The notes: generated by a model from the sequence alone, not told the origin. A stretch of 64,000 nucleotides of DNA from Telluribacter sp035998675 (GCF_035998675.1 NZ_DASYHI010000020.1:930001-994000), one strand, 5' to 3'. Shown: positions 16,777-24,588, counted from the stretch's first letter. Numbers and translations: made by a program.

Positions 16777-17847
16777 CTACTTAGCGAGTTGGTTTTCATA
16801 GTCGAAAGCCAGCATCAACTCCGTAAGCTTTGCCTCTGCTTTATCAAGTGCGTCGTAGCTTTCTGAATGTACAGCTATGTATCCAGCACAAGCCAGGGTA
16901 ACAAATACGTCTGTATCAGGTATATTTTCATCTACTATTGGCCTGGCTTTATTTTCATCTTCTTCGTTCAGTTTTGCCCTAATAGTACCTGCTATTCGAT
17001 TAGCGTTGTCACTAATGGCTACGGCTAGTGTTTCCTGAGGGCTATACGTTCTTGCCTGGTTGGTGGTTATCCGCCAGTTAATGAGAGCATGCGCCAGGGC
17101 GGGAATGATTTCTTCACGTCGTTCTTTGGGACATAGCAAGCAAGGACCAAAGGCATTTTCACTTTCTAGCCAACCTTCTGATTTTAAGCGTTCCTTAGTA
17201 GCTTTTGCCAGCTCTGGTTCAAATTCATTTGTTGATACTGAAAATAAGGTTCTCAAATCAATGGCAATATCATAAACAAACAGACCGGTAGCACGTCTGT
17301 TATCTGGTATCCATTTACGACGAAGGCTCCTGTCCGTACCTTCCAGAAATGAAACAACTTGTTCGTCTGTGAGAATTTCCCCATTAGAATTACGAACAAC
17401 CACTTTATGGATACCGGGTTTGTCACTTCGGTCAAAAGTCAGGTTTTCCCGATCATTGGCCGATGCTAATAATGGGTGCAGAGGCCTCATCGCTGAGATA
17501 GACAATGGGCTTCTACGCTTGATAGTTCTACTTTCTCCCCCCTGCACAGCGCTCATCCAGCCTCCAATGAGTTGATCAGCGAAAGCCGGATCACAAACAG
17601 AAAGTACCTCTCCCTCACCTAATTGATTGCTGGTATTGACATTGAAGACGAAAGTGGTTGGAGATTGTTTTTCTCCAAGCTGGGCGGTCATTCCTTCCAG
17701 AATAGATCTTTTTACCTGCTGTCCGCTTGAATACGGTAATGAGACGCGAGGGTACATGGGGTCACGGTAGGTCTTTTGTCCATCCTGAACAACAAACACA
17801 GTGTGGTCGGCGCGACGAAGGCCTCGGAGATAGATGTAAGGATTCAT
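16777..17847 (-). CDS. cas7: Cas7 backbone subunit of the type I-B Cascade complex (DevR/Csp1-like)
   Basis: A 356-residue protein starting MNPYIYLRGLRRADHTVFVV. The early LPYSSGQQVKRSILEGM is typical of the Cas7/DevR family, where this region contacts RNA. A later stretch has SISAMRPLHPLLAS, and the region RRATGLFVYDIAIDLRTLFS begins the second half of the RRM-like fold. Several copies would coat the crRNA spacer in the interference complex. It lies 16 bp after cas8 in the same operon. The operon layout resembles the Porphyromonas-type (csp1/csp2/cas5p) variant of I-B; this subtype label is tentative. Confidence 0.85.
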   Translation of the reverse strand: MNPYIYLRGLRRADHTVFVVQDGQKTYRDPMYPRVSLPYSSGQQVKRSILEGMTAQLGEKQSPTTFVFNVNTSNQLGEGEVLSVCDPAFADQLIGGWMSAVQGGESRTIKRRSPLSISAMRPLHPLLASANDRENLTFDRSDKPGIHKVVVRNSNGEILTDEQVVSFLEGTDRSLRRKWIPDNRRATGLFVYDIAIDLRTLFSVSTNEFEPELAKATKERLKSEGWLESENAFGPCLLCPKERREEIIPALAHALINWRITTNQARTYSPQETLAVAISDNANRIAGTIRAKLNEEDENKARPIVDENIPDTDVFVTLACAGYIAVHSESYDALDKAEAKLTELMLAFDYENQLAK

Positions 17848-17863
17848 ATTGATAGTTTGTTTA

Positions 17864-19198
17864 TTATTTTTTTAGAAATGCGTAACGAAATCGAATAAGT
17901 GTCATGAAGTAAGGCACATTGTCCTTGGGCAGGAAATGAATAGCCTTACCAAGTTCGAGCAGGGAGTCTCGTTCTTCGGCCTTTTCGGCAATAGTAGTGA
18001 GTGCATCCATAAGTGGCCTTGGAAAGGAGACTTTCAGAAAACTCGTAACATCATTAGTTCGGTCTTTTTTGGCCTTACCTGCCCCTTCTTCGTACTTAAT
18101 TAGAGCCTGGGCGTACTCTTCGGCCTTAGTCCATAGTTCTTCGTTGTTAAGCATAGCTATTATCCATGTTATGTAAATACTAAAATGTAATGGTTGAGAA
18201 TCTTCATTCTTGGAATACTTAGGTAGCTTCGCCTCACCCTCAAAACCCAAATAAGCTCTTATTCCTTTTGGCTCCATTGCCTTTAAGCCAATCACTCCCA
18301 TTTCACAGGCCTTCAAGAAGCCGTACTCTGTTCCAAACAACTCTTCCAGTTTCGTTTGACTCAACTTGGCTTCTGTGTCAAATAGCCTACGATAAAGCGT
18401 AAGTGGTTTTTTTATTTGGGGTAATACAAATGGGATAAATCCAATGGAGCGGTTAGTCTGCCCATAGCTGTATACATAGCCCAATAACTGACTATTCGGA
18501 AAATTCATAGCTAATCCAACGGCAACTTTTACCCAAGATTGAGTTTCCAACTTTTCGCCTCCTTTTTCAATAGGAGCAAAATCAAGTAGTGGTTCTTCCG
18601 GGAGAAAATCCTCGTCCAGCCGATGAGCAATCCATTGTCCATTCCAGGTTTCTATCTGGCTGCCTTTCAGCTTTGATATTTTGTTGAGGTAACTTTCACG
18701 ATAGAGTTTCCATCCATCGAAGAGCATCAGCAGAATATCAGGCTCGTTGAAGAAAATACATAATCCTCCCTGCACCCCAATGCCAAGTCCACCACCAATC
18801 CACGACAGGTACATCGTTTCGGTATCTATCGGTACATCTAGCGTTGAGACTTGACTGGAAGTCGTAGCAAACTCGACGACCCGTTCACCTTTACTATCCA
18901 GCTTGTTACCTGCCGGAAAGCCTACTGCAATACCTGCGTGAGGTTTGGAGTTAGATAGAGCCGCTTTAAACTTTCCTAGGTTCTCGAATCGGTATTGTTG
19001 ATCAGAATGCTTTTTCTGTTTGGATAATTGGTCAAAGGGTGAGTTAAGTACCCACTGCATGTATTTTTCATGATTATAAAAGTGCGGGAAGAATACATGC
19101 TCGAAGAAACCTGCGGCATCGTAGATGCTTCCACCTTGTTGCATCTGACGGTTGTTGTAGGCGTCTAAAAATGTTCTTCCGATGGCAGCGGCTATCAT
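17864..19198 (-). CDS. Cas8-like large subunit of the type I-B effector (Csp2-like)
   Basis: A 444-residue protein between cas3 and cas7, the position of the large subunit. Its ATG overlaps the cas3 stop (ATGA), showing translational coupling. The sequence (MIAAAIGRTFLDAYNNRQMQ; later YLSWIGGGLGIGVQGG; C-terminal FLKVSFPRPLMDALTTIAEK) has no classical catalytic motif, as expected for Cas8. Cas8 recognises the PAM and recruits Cas3. Assignment rests mainly on size and synteny; Cas8 proteins are highly divergent. AT-richer than cas1 and cas4. Confidence 0.8.
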   Translation of the reverse strand: MIAAAIGRTFLDAYNNRQMQQGGSIYDAAGFFEHVFFPHFYNHEKYMQWVLNSPFDQLSKQKKHSDQQYRFENLGKFKAALSNSKPHAGIAVGFPAGNKLDSKGERVVEFATTSSQVSTLDVPIDTETMYLSWIGGGLGIGVQGGLCIFFNEPDILLMLFDGWKLYRESYLNKISKLKGSQIETWNGQWIAHRLDEDFLPEEPLLDFAPIEKGGEKLETQSWVKVAVGLAMNFPNSQLLGYVYSYGQTNRSIGFIPFVLPQIKKPLTLYRRLFDTEAKLSQTKLEELFGTEYGFLKACEMGVIGLKAMEPKGIRAYLGFEGEAKLPKYSKNEDSQPLHFSIYITWIIAMLNNEELWTKAEEYAQALIKYEEGAGKAKKDRTNDVTSFLKVSFPRPLMDALTTIAEKAEERDSLLELGKAIHFLPKDNVPYFMTLIRFRYAFLKK

Positions 19199-21375
19199 AG
19201 TATTTCAAAGGATTTATAGTTATCTGGAATGCATTCAGCTATTTCTAATCCGCATTCATAGGTGTAGGCTGTATCGGGTACGACAAAGGGCCGAGAGCCC
19301 ACCTGTTCCAGGCGTTTTAGTTTTCGAAAAGCTATGGACTTAAAGCTAACCGGAATTTCAAGCTCAATTCGTGCCTCTGAACCCAGGCTTTGGTATTTTG
19401 TTACTTCTCCTTCCAGAATGCAGGTTACAGAATCAATATCAAGCATCTCGAGAAAGACTGACTTCTTGTGATGGGTGAGCTTTCTGATTTTGAATCTACC
19501 TTCCGAAAAAATCGTATGTTCATCTATTTCGGGGCTCCCTATCTCTGTAAACACAGAGTCAATCTTCGATTGCAGTTTTCGCTCGTGCAACACCTCGCCA
19601 TCCGGCAAAGCATCGTAACTTTTTGTCAGAATGTCTAGCTTGTAAGGCAATGCGGCTTTTTCATCATTGGGCGGGCGAAGAACATACACAGGCTTATAGG
19701 TGCCAATGGTTTCCAGGCTTCGCTTACGATTGATTCGACCGAATCGCTGTACGAGTGCATCCAACGGAGCGGCTTCGGTGATCATTAGGTCAAATGAAAT
19801 ATCCAGGCTTACCTCCACTACCTGCGTGGATACTACTATACAGGCTTCCTGCATCTCGTTGAAAACTTCCTTCAAGTCATGCTCTTTCTGTGCCCGGTGG
19901 CTCCGCATAAAACGACTGTGTATTAGCATCATAGGGGTATGCTCGTACTTGGGAACATCTTTCAATAGCTGATATATTTCCTGCGCCCGTTGAACCTGAT
20001 TGCATACGATCAGAATCTTCTGATTTTGAGCCACCCCCTTTTCGATGATAGGAAGTGCAGTATCCCAATCGGGTATTTTATGCACCTGGTGACGGTCAAA
20101 TGAATTGAGTTCGGCTTCTGTCAAGGCTACCTCAAGTACTTTTTCTTTACCGCCCATCAGGTCTAGTAGCTGATCATAGAGTAGCTGCGGCATGGTGGCA
20201 GTACCGATGTGTACCCGACATCCAAGATGCACGAGCATCTCGACGATTTTGAGGACAATGGCTTTGGTGACATCTGTGTAGGTGTGTATTTCATCAAGGA
20301 TGATGTCACAGCTCCGCAAGTCAAGCATCAAGGCTTCATAGCCCCGGATACCAAATACCATTCCGGCAAGTTGATGAGGAGTAAGTACCTTGATAGCTGC
20401 CCCTACTTTATCCTGGATCAGCCTTTCTTCGTAGGTTTTCCCATCCTGACTCAATACCACTTTGGAAGCACCGTGCAGCAGGCGAATATCAAGGTCCGGA
20501 TTATCATCTGCCAGATCCTTCTTAATCCGGCGGTACATGGCATTGATAGAGGCTTGGAACGGTAGGGTATAGAAGAAGCGCCCCCGGCAACGTCTGATCA
20601 GGTAGTCCGTTTTTCCCGCACCTGTGGGGGCAGTAACTAAAGTATGTAATCGTGGATCATGAGATGGCTTTTGCGATAGTTGATGAAGGGGACTTGTTCG
20701 TGAATAGAACTGTAAAAGAGGCGTACGAAATGACTTTTTTATCTGTACCTCAGTTTCCTCGATCGCCGCTGATGCAAACTCATCTGCTGCCATCAGGGCT
20801 CCTCTCAGCTCTGACCATCCTAACTCTTTGTGTTTTCTCTGGGAATAGGAATGGGCAAAGTCATAAGCTTCCTGCGCTTCGTTTAGAGAAATTGATCTTG
20901 GCATAAAATCTCCAAAGCTAGCAAGTAACTCAACGGCATCAGCAGACCAACTTTCCCAGTTTTTGGTATGCATTTCAAATACAACTCCTTCCTCATCATC
21001 GGCTTCAAACTCATCATGCAGATCCAAAATCCCTTTTGCTCTTGCATCTTTCTTGATGGATTTGTGATGCGCTACGATAAGTTCTGCTAAATCTTCCCAA
21101 TATGTCTTGTCAACCAACGGTAGAAAACACAAAGAAGCCAATTCGTGTCGGAATGGTAGCTGAGTCGGGTCTTTTTGTTTCTGACTGAGGCGTTGTTGAA
21201 AGATGGTACTGGCTTTCCCAATATCATGTAGCAATGCTGATTGACGCAGGAGCTTCTTATCAATGCCAAAGGCATTAGCTATTGCTTCCGCTGCTATGGC
21301 TACATGCTCTAAGTGCGCCGTAAGACTGGTACCGCCGTTTTGCTTGCTTTTGGCTAATAAATGGTCATAACCCAT
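19195..21375 (-). CDS. cas3: CRISPR-associated helicase-nuclease Cas3
   Basis: A 726-residue fusion of HD nuclease and superfamily 2 helicase. The HD domain has HxxH-like metal ligands starting at His21 and the LLHDIGKAS motif (His50-Asp51), with RHEL and AHH following. The helicase has Walker A TAPTGAGKT (residues 248-256), the DEAH-type box DEIH (361-364), and motif VI LVQRFGRINRK. It unwinds and degrades target DNA after Cascade binding. The start codon overlaps the end of cas5 by 11 bp and its stop overlaps the cas8 start, so the effector genes form one operon. All key residues are present, so interference is probably possible. Confidence 0.96.
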   Translation of the reverse strand: MGYDHLLAKSKQNGGTSLTAHLEHVAIAAEAIANAFGIDKKLLRQSALLHDIGKASTIFQQRLSQKQKDPTQLPFRHELASLCFLPLVDKTYWEDLAELIVAHHKSIKKDARAKGILDLHDEFEADDEEGVVFEMHTKNWESWSADAVELLASFGDFMPRSISLNEAQEAYDFAHSYSQRKHKELGWSELRGALMAADEFASAAIEETEVQIKKSFRTPLLQFYSRTSPLHQLSQKPSHDPRLHTLVTAPTGAGKTDYLIRRCRGRFFYTLPFQASINAMYRRIKKDLADDNPDLDIRLLHGASKVVLSQDGKTYEERLIQDKVGAAIKVLTPHQLAGMVFGIRGYEALMLDLRSCDIILDEIHTYTDVTKAIVLKIVEMLVHLGCRVHIGTATMPQLLYDQLLDLMGGKEKVLEVALTEAELNSFDRHQVHKIPDWDTALPIIEKGVAQNQKILIVCNQVQRAQEIYQLLKDVPKYEHTPMMLIHSRFMRSHRAQKEHDLKEVFNEMQEACIVVSTQVVEVSLDISFDLMITEAAPLDALVQRFGRINRKRSLETIGTYKPVYVLRPPNDEKAALPYKLDILTKSYDALPDGEVLHERKLQSKIDSVFTEIGSPEIDEHTIFSEGRFKIRKLTHHKKSVFLEMLDIDSVTCILEGEVTKYQSLGSEARIELEIPVSFKSIAFRKLKRLEQVGSRPFVVPDTAYTYECGLEIAECIPDNYKSFEIL

Positions 21376-21937
21376 GGCTCTTCAATGGGTTGGGTGAAAC
21401 TTTGATACTACCGTACATGGTTTCTCCATCGAAGCGGTTATAACCAACCAAAAATGCCCCATCTCCATTCCCAAATTGAAGTTCAAAGCCTTCTAATGCG
21501 TCGAAACCTTCTGGTGAGTATTCCTGAATTACATCTAATGGCCAAAGAATATCTTCGTTCCGACAGAGACATATGTGCTGCGTTGCTGCCTGTTCGGCAT
21601 CTACCAAAGAATGAAAAGCTAGGTATAAGTCTGGATAAAGAAGAACGCCCCGGACAAGTATTGACTGCGGACGTTGGAGCATTTTTTGCTGCTTTTTGTA
21701 CTCCCATCCCAAAGTTTGAGTCTTCTCCTGTTGGCGGCTAATACCCGCATAGGTAAGTTTATGGCGTACAATCTTGTGAATTCCTTTTTCTGATAGGAGT
21801 TCTGGAAAGAGCTTTTTCTCGATTCCCTCTACCATAGAAGGCGTCAAAAACTGCTGGCTAAACGTTTCACTATCACGAACAGCGGTCCAAGGCTTGATAA
21901 AGCCGAAGTGTCCGGAATATTTGACTACATATAACAT
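21365..21937 (-). CDS. cas5: Cas5 subunit of the type I-B Cascade complex
   Basis: A 190-residue protein starting MLYVVKYSGHFGFIKPWTAV, with the conserved SQQFLTPSMVEGIEKKLFPE stretch. This combination fits the Cas5 family of the Bacteroidetes/Porphyromonas I-B variant. Cas5 caps the crRNA 5' handle in Cascade. It sits 10 bp downstream of the first cas6 and overlaps cas3. A second basis is position: all other subunits of a type I complex are accounted for. Confidence 0.85.
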   Translation of the reverse strand: MLYVVKYSGHFGFIKPWTAVRDSETFSQQFLTPSMVEGIEKKLFPELLSEKGIHKIVRHKLTYAGISRQQEKTQTLGWEYKKQQKMLQRPQSILVRGVLLYPDLYLAFHSLVDAEQAATQHICLCRNEDILWPLDVIQEYSPEGFDALEGFELQFGNGDGAFLVGYNRFDGETMYGSIKVSPNPLKSHGL

Positions 21938-21947
21938 AGATGTATAG

Positions 21948-22607
21948 TTAGATTAATGCTCCGAAACCGATACCCGTTGAATGCCCAATGCCCACATTCC
22001 AGGCAAAAGCTACCTGTTCAGGCGTGCCCCTGACTATTATCGGACACACATTTGCCCGATTACCTATTCCACGGTAGGTCACGAGTTTTTGTCTAGCCCC
22101 TCCGTAGGTTCGGTCAAATTGCACCTCTACGCCTTGACTCTCTATGCCAAACTTTTGGAGTTTGGATTGCAACACTGCCGTCATGACAGAATCAGATTCA
22201 CTGTCTTCATAACTCAGGTGCTTTTGTTGACCGTCTAATTGCTTTTTCACCAGAATCGGACTGTTTACCAGGAAGCGCCGCTCTTCGCCAAATTCAGGTG
22301 TTTCTTGCAGATTAACCTCCGCCACCTGCATGCCAAAAGCAAAGTCTGGATCATTGATGATGCCTTTGAGCAGTTTGCGAATCATTTCTTCATCAACGGA
22401 ACTGATGAACCAGGACGCTCCATCTGAGAAGTGGAGACCATTTTTAGTTGCCTTTCCTCCTATCAGCCAAGACAAAGAGTACAGTGACACATCATTGTGG
22501 ATTACATTTTCTCCTACCCATTTGTGAAATGCGCCAACTAAAAAACGCTGATAATCAAAAGGTAATAGTCCGCTTGTACTTTTACTTATTGATAAGTGTA
22601 TCCTCAT
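21948..22607 (-). CDS. cas6: CRISPR RNA endoribonuclease Cas6, first copy (effector-operon copy)
   Basis: A 219-residue protein, MRIHLSISKSTSGLLPFDYQ at the start, with His28 and His37 in AFHKWVGENVIHND as candidate catalytic residues. The C-terminus carries the Cas6 glycine-rich loop WNVGIGHSTGIGFGALI. Cas6 cuts pre-crRNA inside repeats, leaving the ATTGAAAU-type handle. It is the first gene of the AT-rich cas6-cas5-cas3-cas8-cas7 operon. Its upstream region holds a promoter and a site matched by a crRNA-like sequence (22615-22639). A second, quite different Cas6 lies at 23761-24588. Confidence 0.92.
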   Translation of the reverse strand: MRIHLSISKSTSGLLPFDYQRFLVGAFHKWVGENVIHNDVSLYSLSWLIGGKATKNGLHFSDGASWFISSVDEEMIRKLLKGIINDPDFAFGMQVAEVNLQETPEFGEERRFLVNSPILVKKQLDGQQKHLSYEDSESDSVMTAVLQSKLQKFGIESQGVEVQFDRTYGGARQKLVTYRGIGNRANVCPIIVRGTPEQVAFAWNVGIGHSTGIGFGALI

Positions 22608-22611
22608 ATTC

Positions 22612-22640
22612 CCATGTAATGTTTAATTTGAAAGTGTTTG
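22612..22640 (+). promoter_or_regulatory. Candidate protospacer-like target upstream of the cas6 effector operon
   Basis: TGTAATGTTT (22615-22624) is identical to the first 10 bases after the repeat-like handle at 22717-22724. Over 25 bases (22615-22639 against 22725-22749) I count 20 matches, with mismatches at positions 11, 15, 18, 19 and 24. CCA (22612-22614) precedes it, a trinucleotide known as a type I-B PAM in Clostridioides difficile. It lies between the inferred transcription start and the cas6 ATG at 22607. An alternative is a protein operator: TTGAAAGTGT also recurs at 22628-22637 and 22718-22727. Confidence 0.55.
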
Positions 22641-22654
22641 AGAAAACTTTACGA

Positions 22655-22684
22655 AAAATATACCAATACCTTGATTTTTCCAAA
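22655..22684 (-). promoter_or_regulatory. Probable promoter of the cas6-cas5-cas3-cas8-cas7 operon
   Basis: On the minus strand TTTG (22681-22684) is followed after 18 bases by TATATTTT (22655-22662). This resembles the Bacteroidetes primary-sigma pattern TTTG-N19-TAnnTTTG. Transcription would start near 22648, giving a roughly 40-base leader that contains the candidate crRNA-like target. Confidence 0.5.
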
Positions 22685-22701
22685 TTTCCTGGCTTTATTT
22701 G
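22671..22701 (+). promoter_or_regulatory. Possible promoter for the crRNA-like RNA and DUF3800 gene
   Basis: On the plus strand TTG (22671-22673) is followed after 20 bases by TTTATTTG (22694-22701), close to the Bacteroidetes TTTG/TAnnTTTG pattern. Transcription would begin near 22708, only about 9 bases before the repeat-like handle. It overlaps the divergent cas operon promoter. Confidence 0.4.
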
Positions 22702-22707
22702 TGCGCT

Positions 22708-22768
22708 TCCATGAGAATTGAAAGTGTAATGTTTTATTGGATCGTGTGTTTTTAATTGTACTCAGGAA
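22708..22768 (+). ncRNA. Candidate crRNA-like regulatory RNA (repeat-derived handle plus pseudo-spacer)
   Basis: GAATTGAAA (22715-22723) is identical to the 3' part of the CRISPR repeat in crRNA orientation, giving a handle ATTGAAAG (22717-22724; array handle ATTGAAAT). The following bases form a pseudo-spacer whose 10-base seed and about 20 of 25 positions match a CCA-preceded site in front of the cas6 operon, 110 bp away. A weak second repeat-like segment (TTTTTAATTGTACT, 22749-22762; 9 of 14 to the repeat start) may bound it. This is the architecture of crRNA-resembling regulators that use the cell's own Cascade for partial-match repression, described as CreA/CreR-type RNAs in other type I systems. 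Expression and function are inferred only. Confidence 0.5.
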
Positions 22769-22794
22769 GCTTTCATTTCATACTTGTTCAACCC

Positions 22795-23577
22795 ATGCCC
22801 AAGCAAACAGCCCTCTTTATCGATGAAAGTGGGGACCCAGAGTTTTATGGGCATCGCAAAAAACTACTGGTAGGTACTCAGGGGTTTCAGCCTTTGCTCA
22901 TCCTGGGAATGGTTGAAACCTCCGACCGAAAGGCCTTGTACGAAGCCGTTACGTCTCTGCATTCCTTGGTTCTGAGCGATTCTCGCCTGAATAGCATCTA
23001 CTCTGTGGCACGGCCCGATTGGTTTTTTCATTCCCGGACTGATCATCCCGACGTACGATCAAGGTTTTTTGAGATGCTTGGAACGCTCAGTTCAGCAGAC
23101 CTCCGATTTCATGCGGTTATAGGGCGTAAAGACCTGCAAATATTCAATCGGAAGCATAATAACAATCCCTCTGAGTTTTACTTCGATTTGGTGTCGCACC
23201 TCTTGCATGGAAAACTGCGGGTAGAAGAGCAGTATGCCATTTATCTGGCAAGCAGAGCCAAAACAACGCTTCATCAACTAACTGATTCAGTCGAACGTGC
23301 CATTGAAAGCGATGCACAGAAACAAGGGTTTTTCGGGCAAACGATACACTATACGTGCAGCATAGAACCCAGTAAACAAATGCCTGAATTATGTGTAGTG
23401 GATTACTTTTTATGGGCACTTCAACGGTACCTTTTGAAGGGGGAACTTCACTTTTGGAATACCGTTGAATTTCTGTCCGGCAATGTATTGGATTTGTACG
23501 GAGAACTGCCCAATGAATACAATAGCACCAACAACTTGCTGCGCCTTGACAATATGAAGCCGCCTTTGAATTTGTAA
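22795..23577 (+). CDS. DUF3800 domain protein
   Basis: A 260-residue protein. ATG 22795 is chosen over an upstream TTG at 22756 because it starts just before the family's first motif, ALFIDESGDPEF. Other DUF3800 features are ILGMVETSD, the HAVIGRKDLQIF strand and the C-terminal ELCVVDYFLWALQRY helix with its acidic residue. DUF3800 proteins are thought to have an RNase H-like fold and often occur near defence genes; no activity is established for this one. It is the only plus-strand gene inside the cas locus and lies between the two cas6 genes. Repeat-derived sequences flank it on both sides (22715-22723 and 23698-23727) in the same orientation. Confidence 0.85.
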   Translation: MPKQTALFIDESGDPEFYGHRKKLLVGTQGFQPLLILGMVETSDRKALYEAVTSLHSLVLSDSRLNSIYSVARPDWFFHSRTDHPDVRSRFFEMLGTLSSADLRFHAVIGRKDLQIFNRKHNNNPSEFYFDLVSHLLHGKLRVEEQYAIYLASRAKTTLHQLTDSVERAIESDAQKQGFFGQTIHYTCSIEPSKQMPELCVVDYFLWALQRYLLKGELHFWNTVEFLSGNVLDLYGELPNEYNSTNNLLRLDNMKPPLNL

Positions 23578-23697
23578 GGACACAAAAAAACTGATGCATC
23601 CCATTGCCCCCGTGCCAATACTGGCAACCCCCATCATGAGATGAGTTGTGTAAGCAACCAAACACATCAGTTCGATACAAATATACTAAATTATTCA

Positions 23698-23727
23698 TAA
23701 TCAACAGTACCTTTCTGGAATTGAAAC
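23698..23727 (+). repeat. Orphan CRISPR-repeat-like sequence between DUF3800 and the second cas6
   Basis: Read on the plus strand, which here is crRNA orientation, 24 of 30 bases match the array repeat. The core AGTACCTTTCTGGAATTGAAA differs from the array at one position. The 3' handle is ATTGAAAC. The hairpin-forming segment is kept in altered form (CAG...CTG). The other mismatches are at the first three bases, position 8 and the last base. No second repeat is seen 30-40 bp away, so it is a solitary copy. The orientation is opposite to the main array. Confidence 0.8.
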
Positions 23728-23760
23728 TTTACAATTGACATTTTAAGCAGTTCATTACAC

Positions 23761-24588
23761 TCACCCACTCCGCTCCTCCACTACCTCCACGCAGCCGCAG
23801 CCCATGGCGTTGTAGCGGCCCAGTCCGCCGAAGTAGCCGACTTCCAGCAGCTCGGGCGGGGCGATGAGTTCGAAGTGGAAATTGTGGTAGCCTACTACCT
23901 TGGTTTCGGCTTCTTTATTCTCCTTTATCTTCATTTTCCGGACTTTGATCCTGTTTTGCTCGGGTAGTAGCCGGAACTGCACGAGGCGTTCGGCCAGGTA
24001 GGCATCCATTTCGGGCAGCCTATCCGGTGCTACCGAACGGTACTTGTCCACCAGGTTCAGGGCTAGCAGCCGCCCGAAGGCTTCGTCGGTAGGGGCCAGG
24101 TACTGGTCCAGGCCGTTTTCTTTTTCGGATACTACCAGCGGCGAAAGGGTTTGCAGGCGGAGGGTTTGATTTCCGGCACCTTCTATCCGGTCGGGCAGCG
24201 TCTCGACCCGCTCCACCACGAAGTCGGCGCGGTGGTCGCGGTTAAAGAGGCTCAGCCGCTGGTTCTGGAAAAGCCCTACTATAAAATTTTCGGCCGCCTG
24301 GTCTACGTAAAAAGAAACCACCAGCGTCAGCAGGTCGGAACGGAGTACCATATAGGTATCGCCGGGCTTTATTTTTTCGGTGCGGGGTATCTGAAGGGCC
24401 GAGAACGTAAAGTGCTTGAAACTCTTGCGGCGATTCAGGACGGTATAGCCAGTCTGGTGCAGGAAGGTGGCGTAGGTTTCGTCGGCGTTGCGCAGCAGCC
24501 CGTACAGCCAGCTTTGCAGCGGGTACTGGTAGTTAAACAGGAGCTGCTGTCCGTCACGGAGGGGTTTGAGGTATAGTCTGAATCGCAT
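23761..24588 (-). CDS. cas6: CRISPR RNA endoribonuclease Cas6, second copy
   Basis: A 275-residue protein. ATG 24588 (MRFRLYLKPLRDGQQLLFNY) is preferred over an upstream in-frame TTG at 24651, since it begins directly with the first beta strand of the Cas6 fold. The sequence shows a double ferredoxin-like pattern and ends in a glycine-rich loop, EVGYFGGLGRYNAMGCGCVEV. It shares little obvious similarity with the other Cas6 at 21948-22607. It is GC-rich with host-like codon use, is preceded by a WYL regulator gene, and looks like an older resident copy. Which Cas6 processes the array repeats cannot be told from sequence. Confidence 0.88.
   Translation of the reverse strand: MRFRLYLKPLRDGQQLLFNYQYPLQSWLYGLLRNADETYATFLHQTGYTVLNRRKSFKHFTFSALQIPRTEKIKPGDTYMVLRSDLLTLVVSFYVDQAAENFIVGLFQNQRLSLFNRDHRADFVVERVETLPDRIEGAGNQTLRLQTLSPLVVSEKENGLDQYLAPTDEAFGRLLALNLVDKYRSVAPDRLPEMDAYLAERLVQFRLLPEQNRIKVRKMKIKENKEAETKVVGYHNFHFELIAPPELLEVGYFGGLGRYNAMGCGCVEVVEERSG

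Noticed and set aside
23410..23667. Minus-strand frame starting MCLVAYTTHLMMGVASIGTG, which looks like a small membrane toxin beside the orphan repeat
   Set aside because: Most of it is antisense to the end of the DUF3800 gene. Only about 30 codons are free, and there is no clear ribosome-binding site. A CreT-like toxin there cannot be excluded, but I do not annotate it.
23728..23763. Search for a target of the pseudo-spacer after the orphan repeat
   Set aside because: No ungapped seed match of 8 or more bases next to the promoters in this locus was found by eye. CATTACAC (23753-23760) is complementary to part of the first guide, but 7-8 bases is too short to claim.
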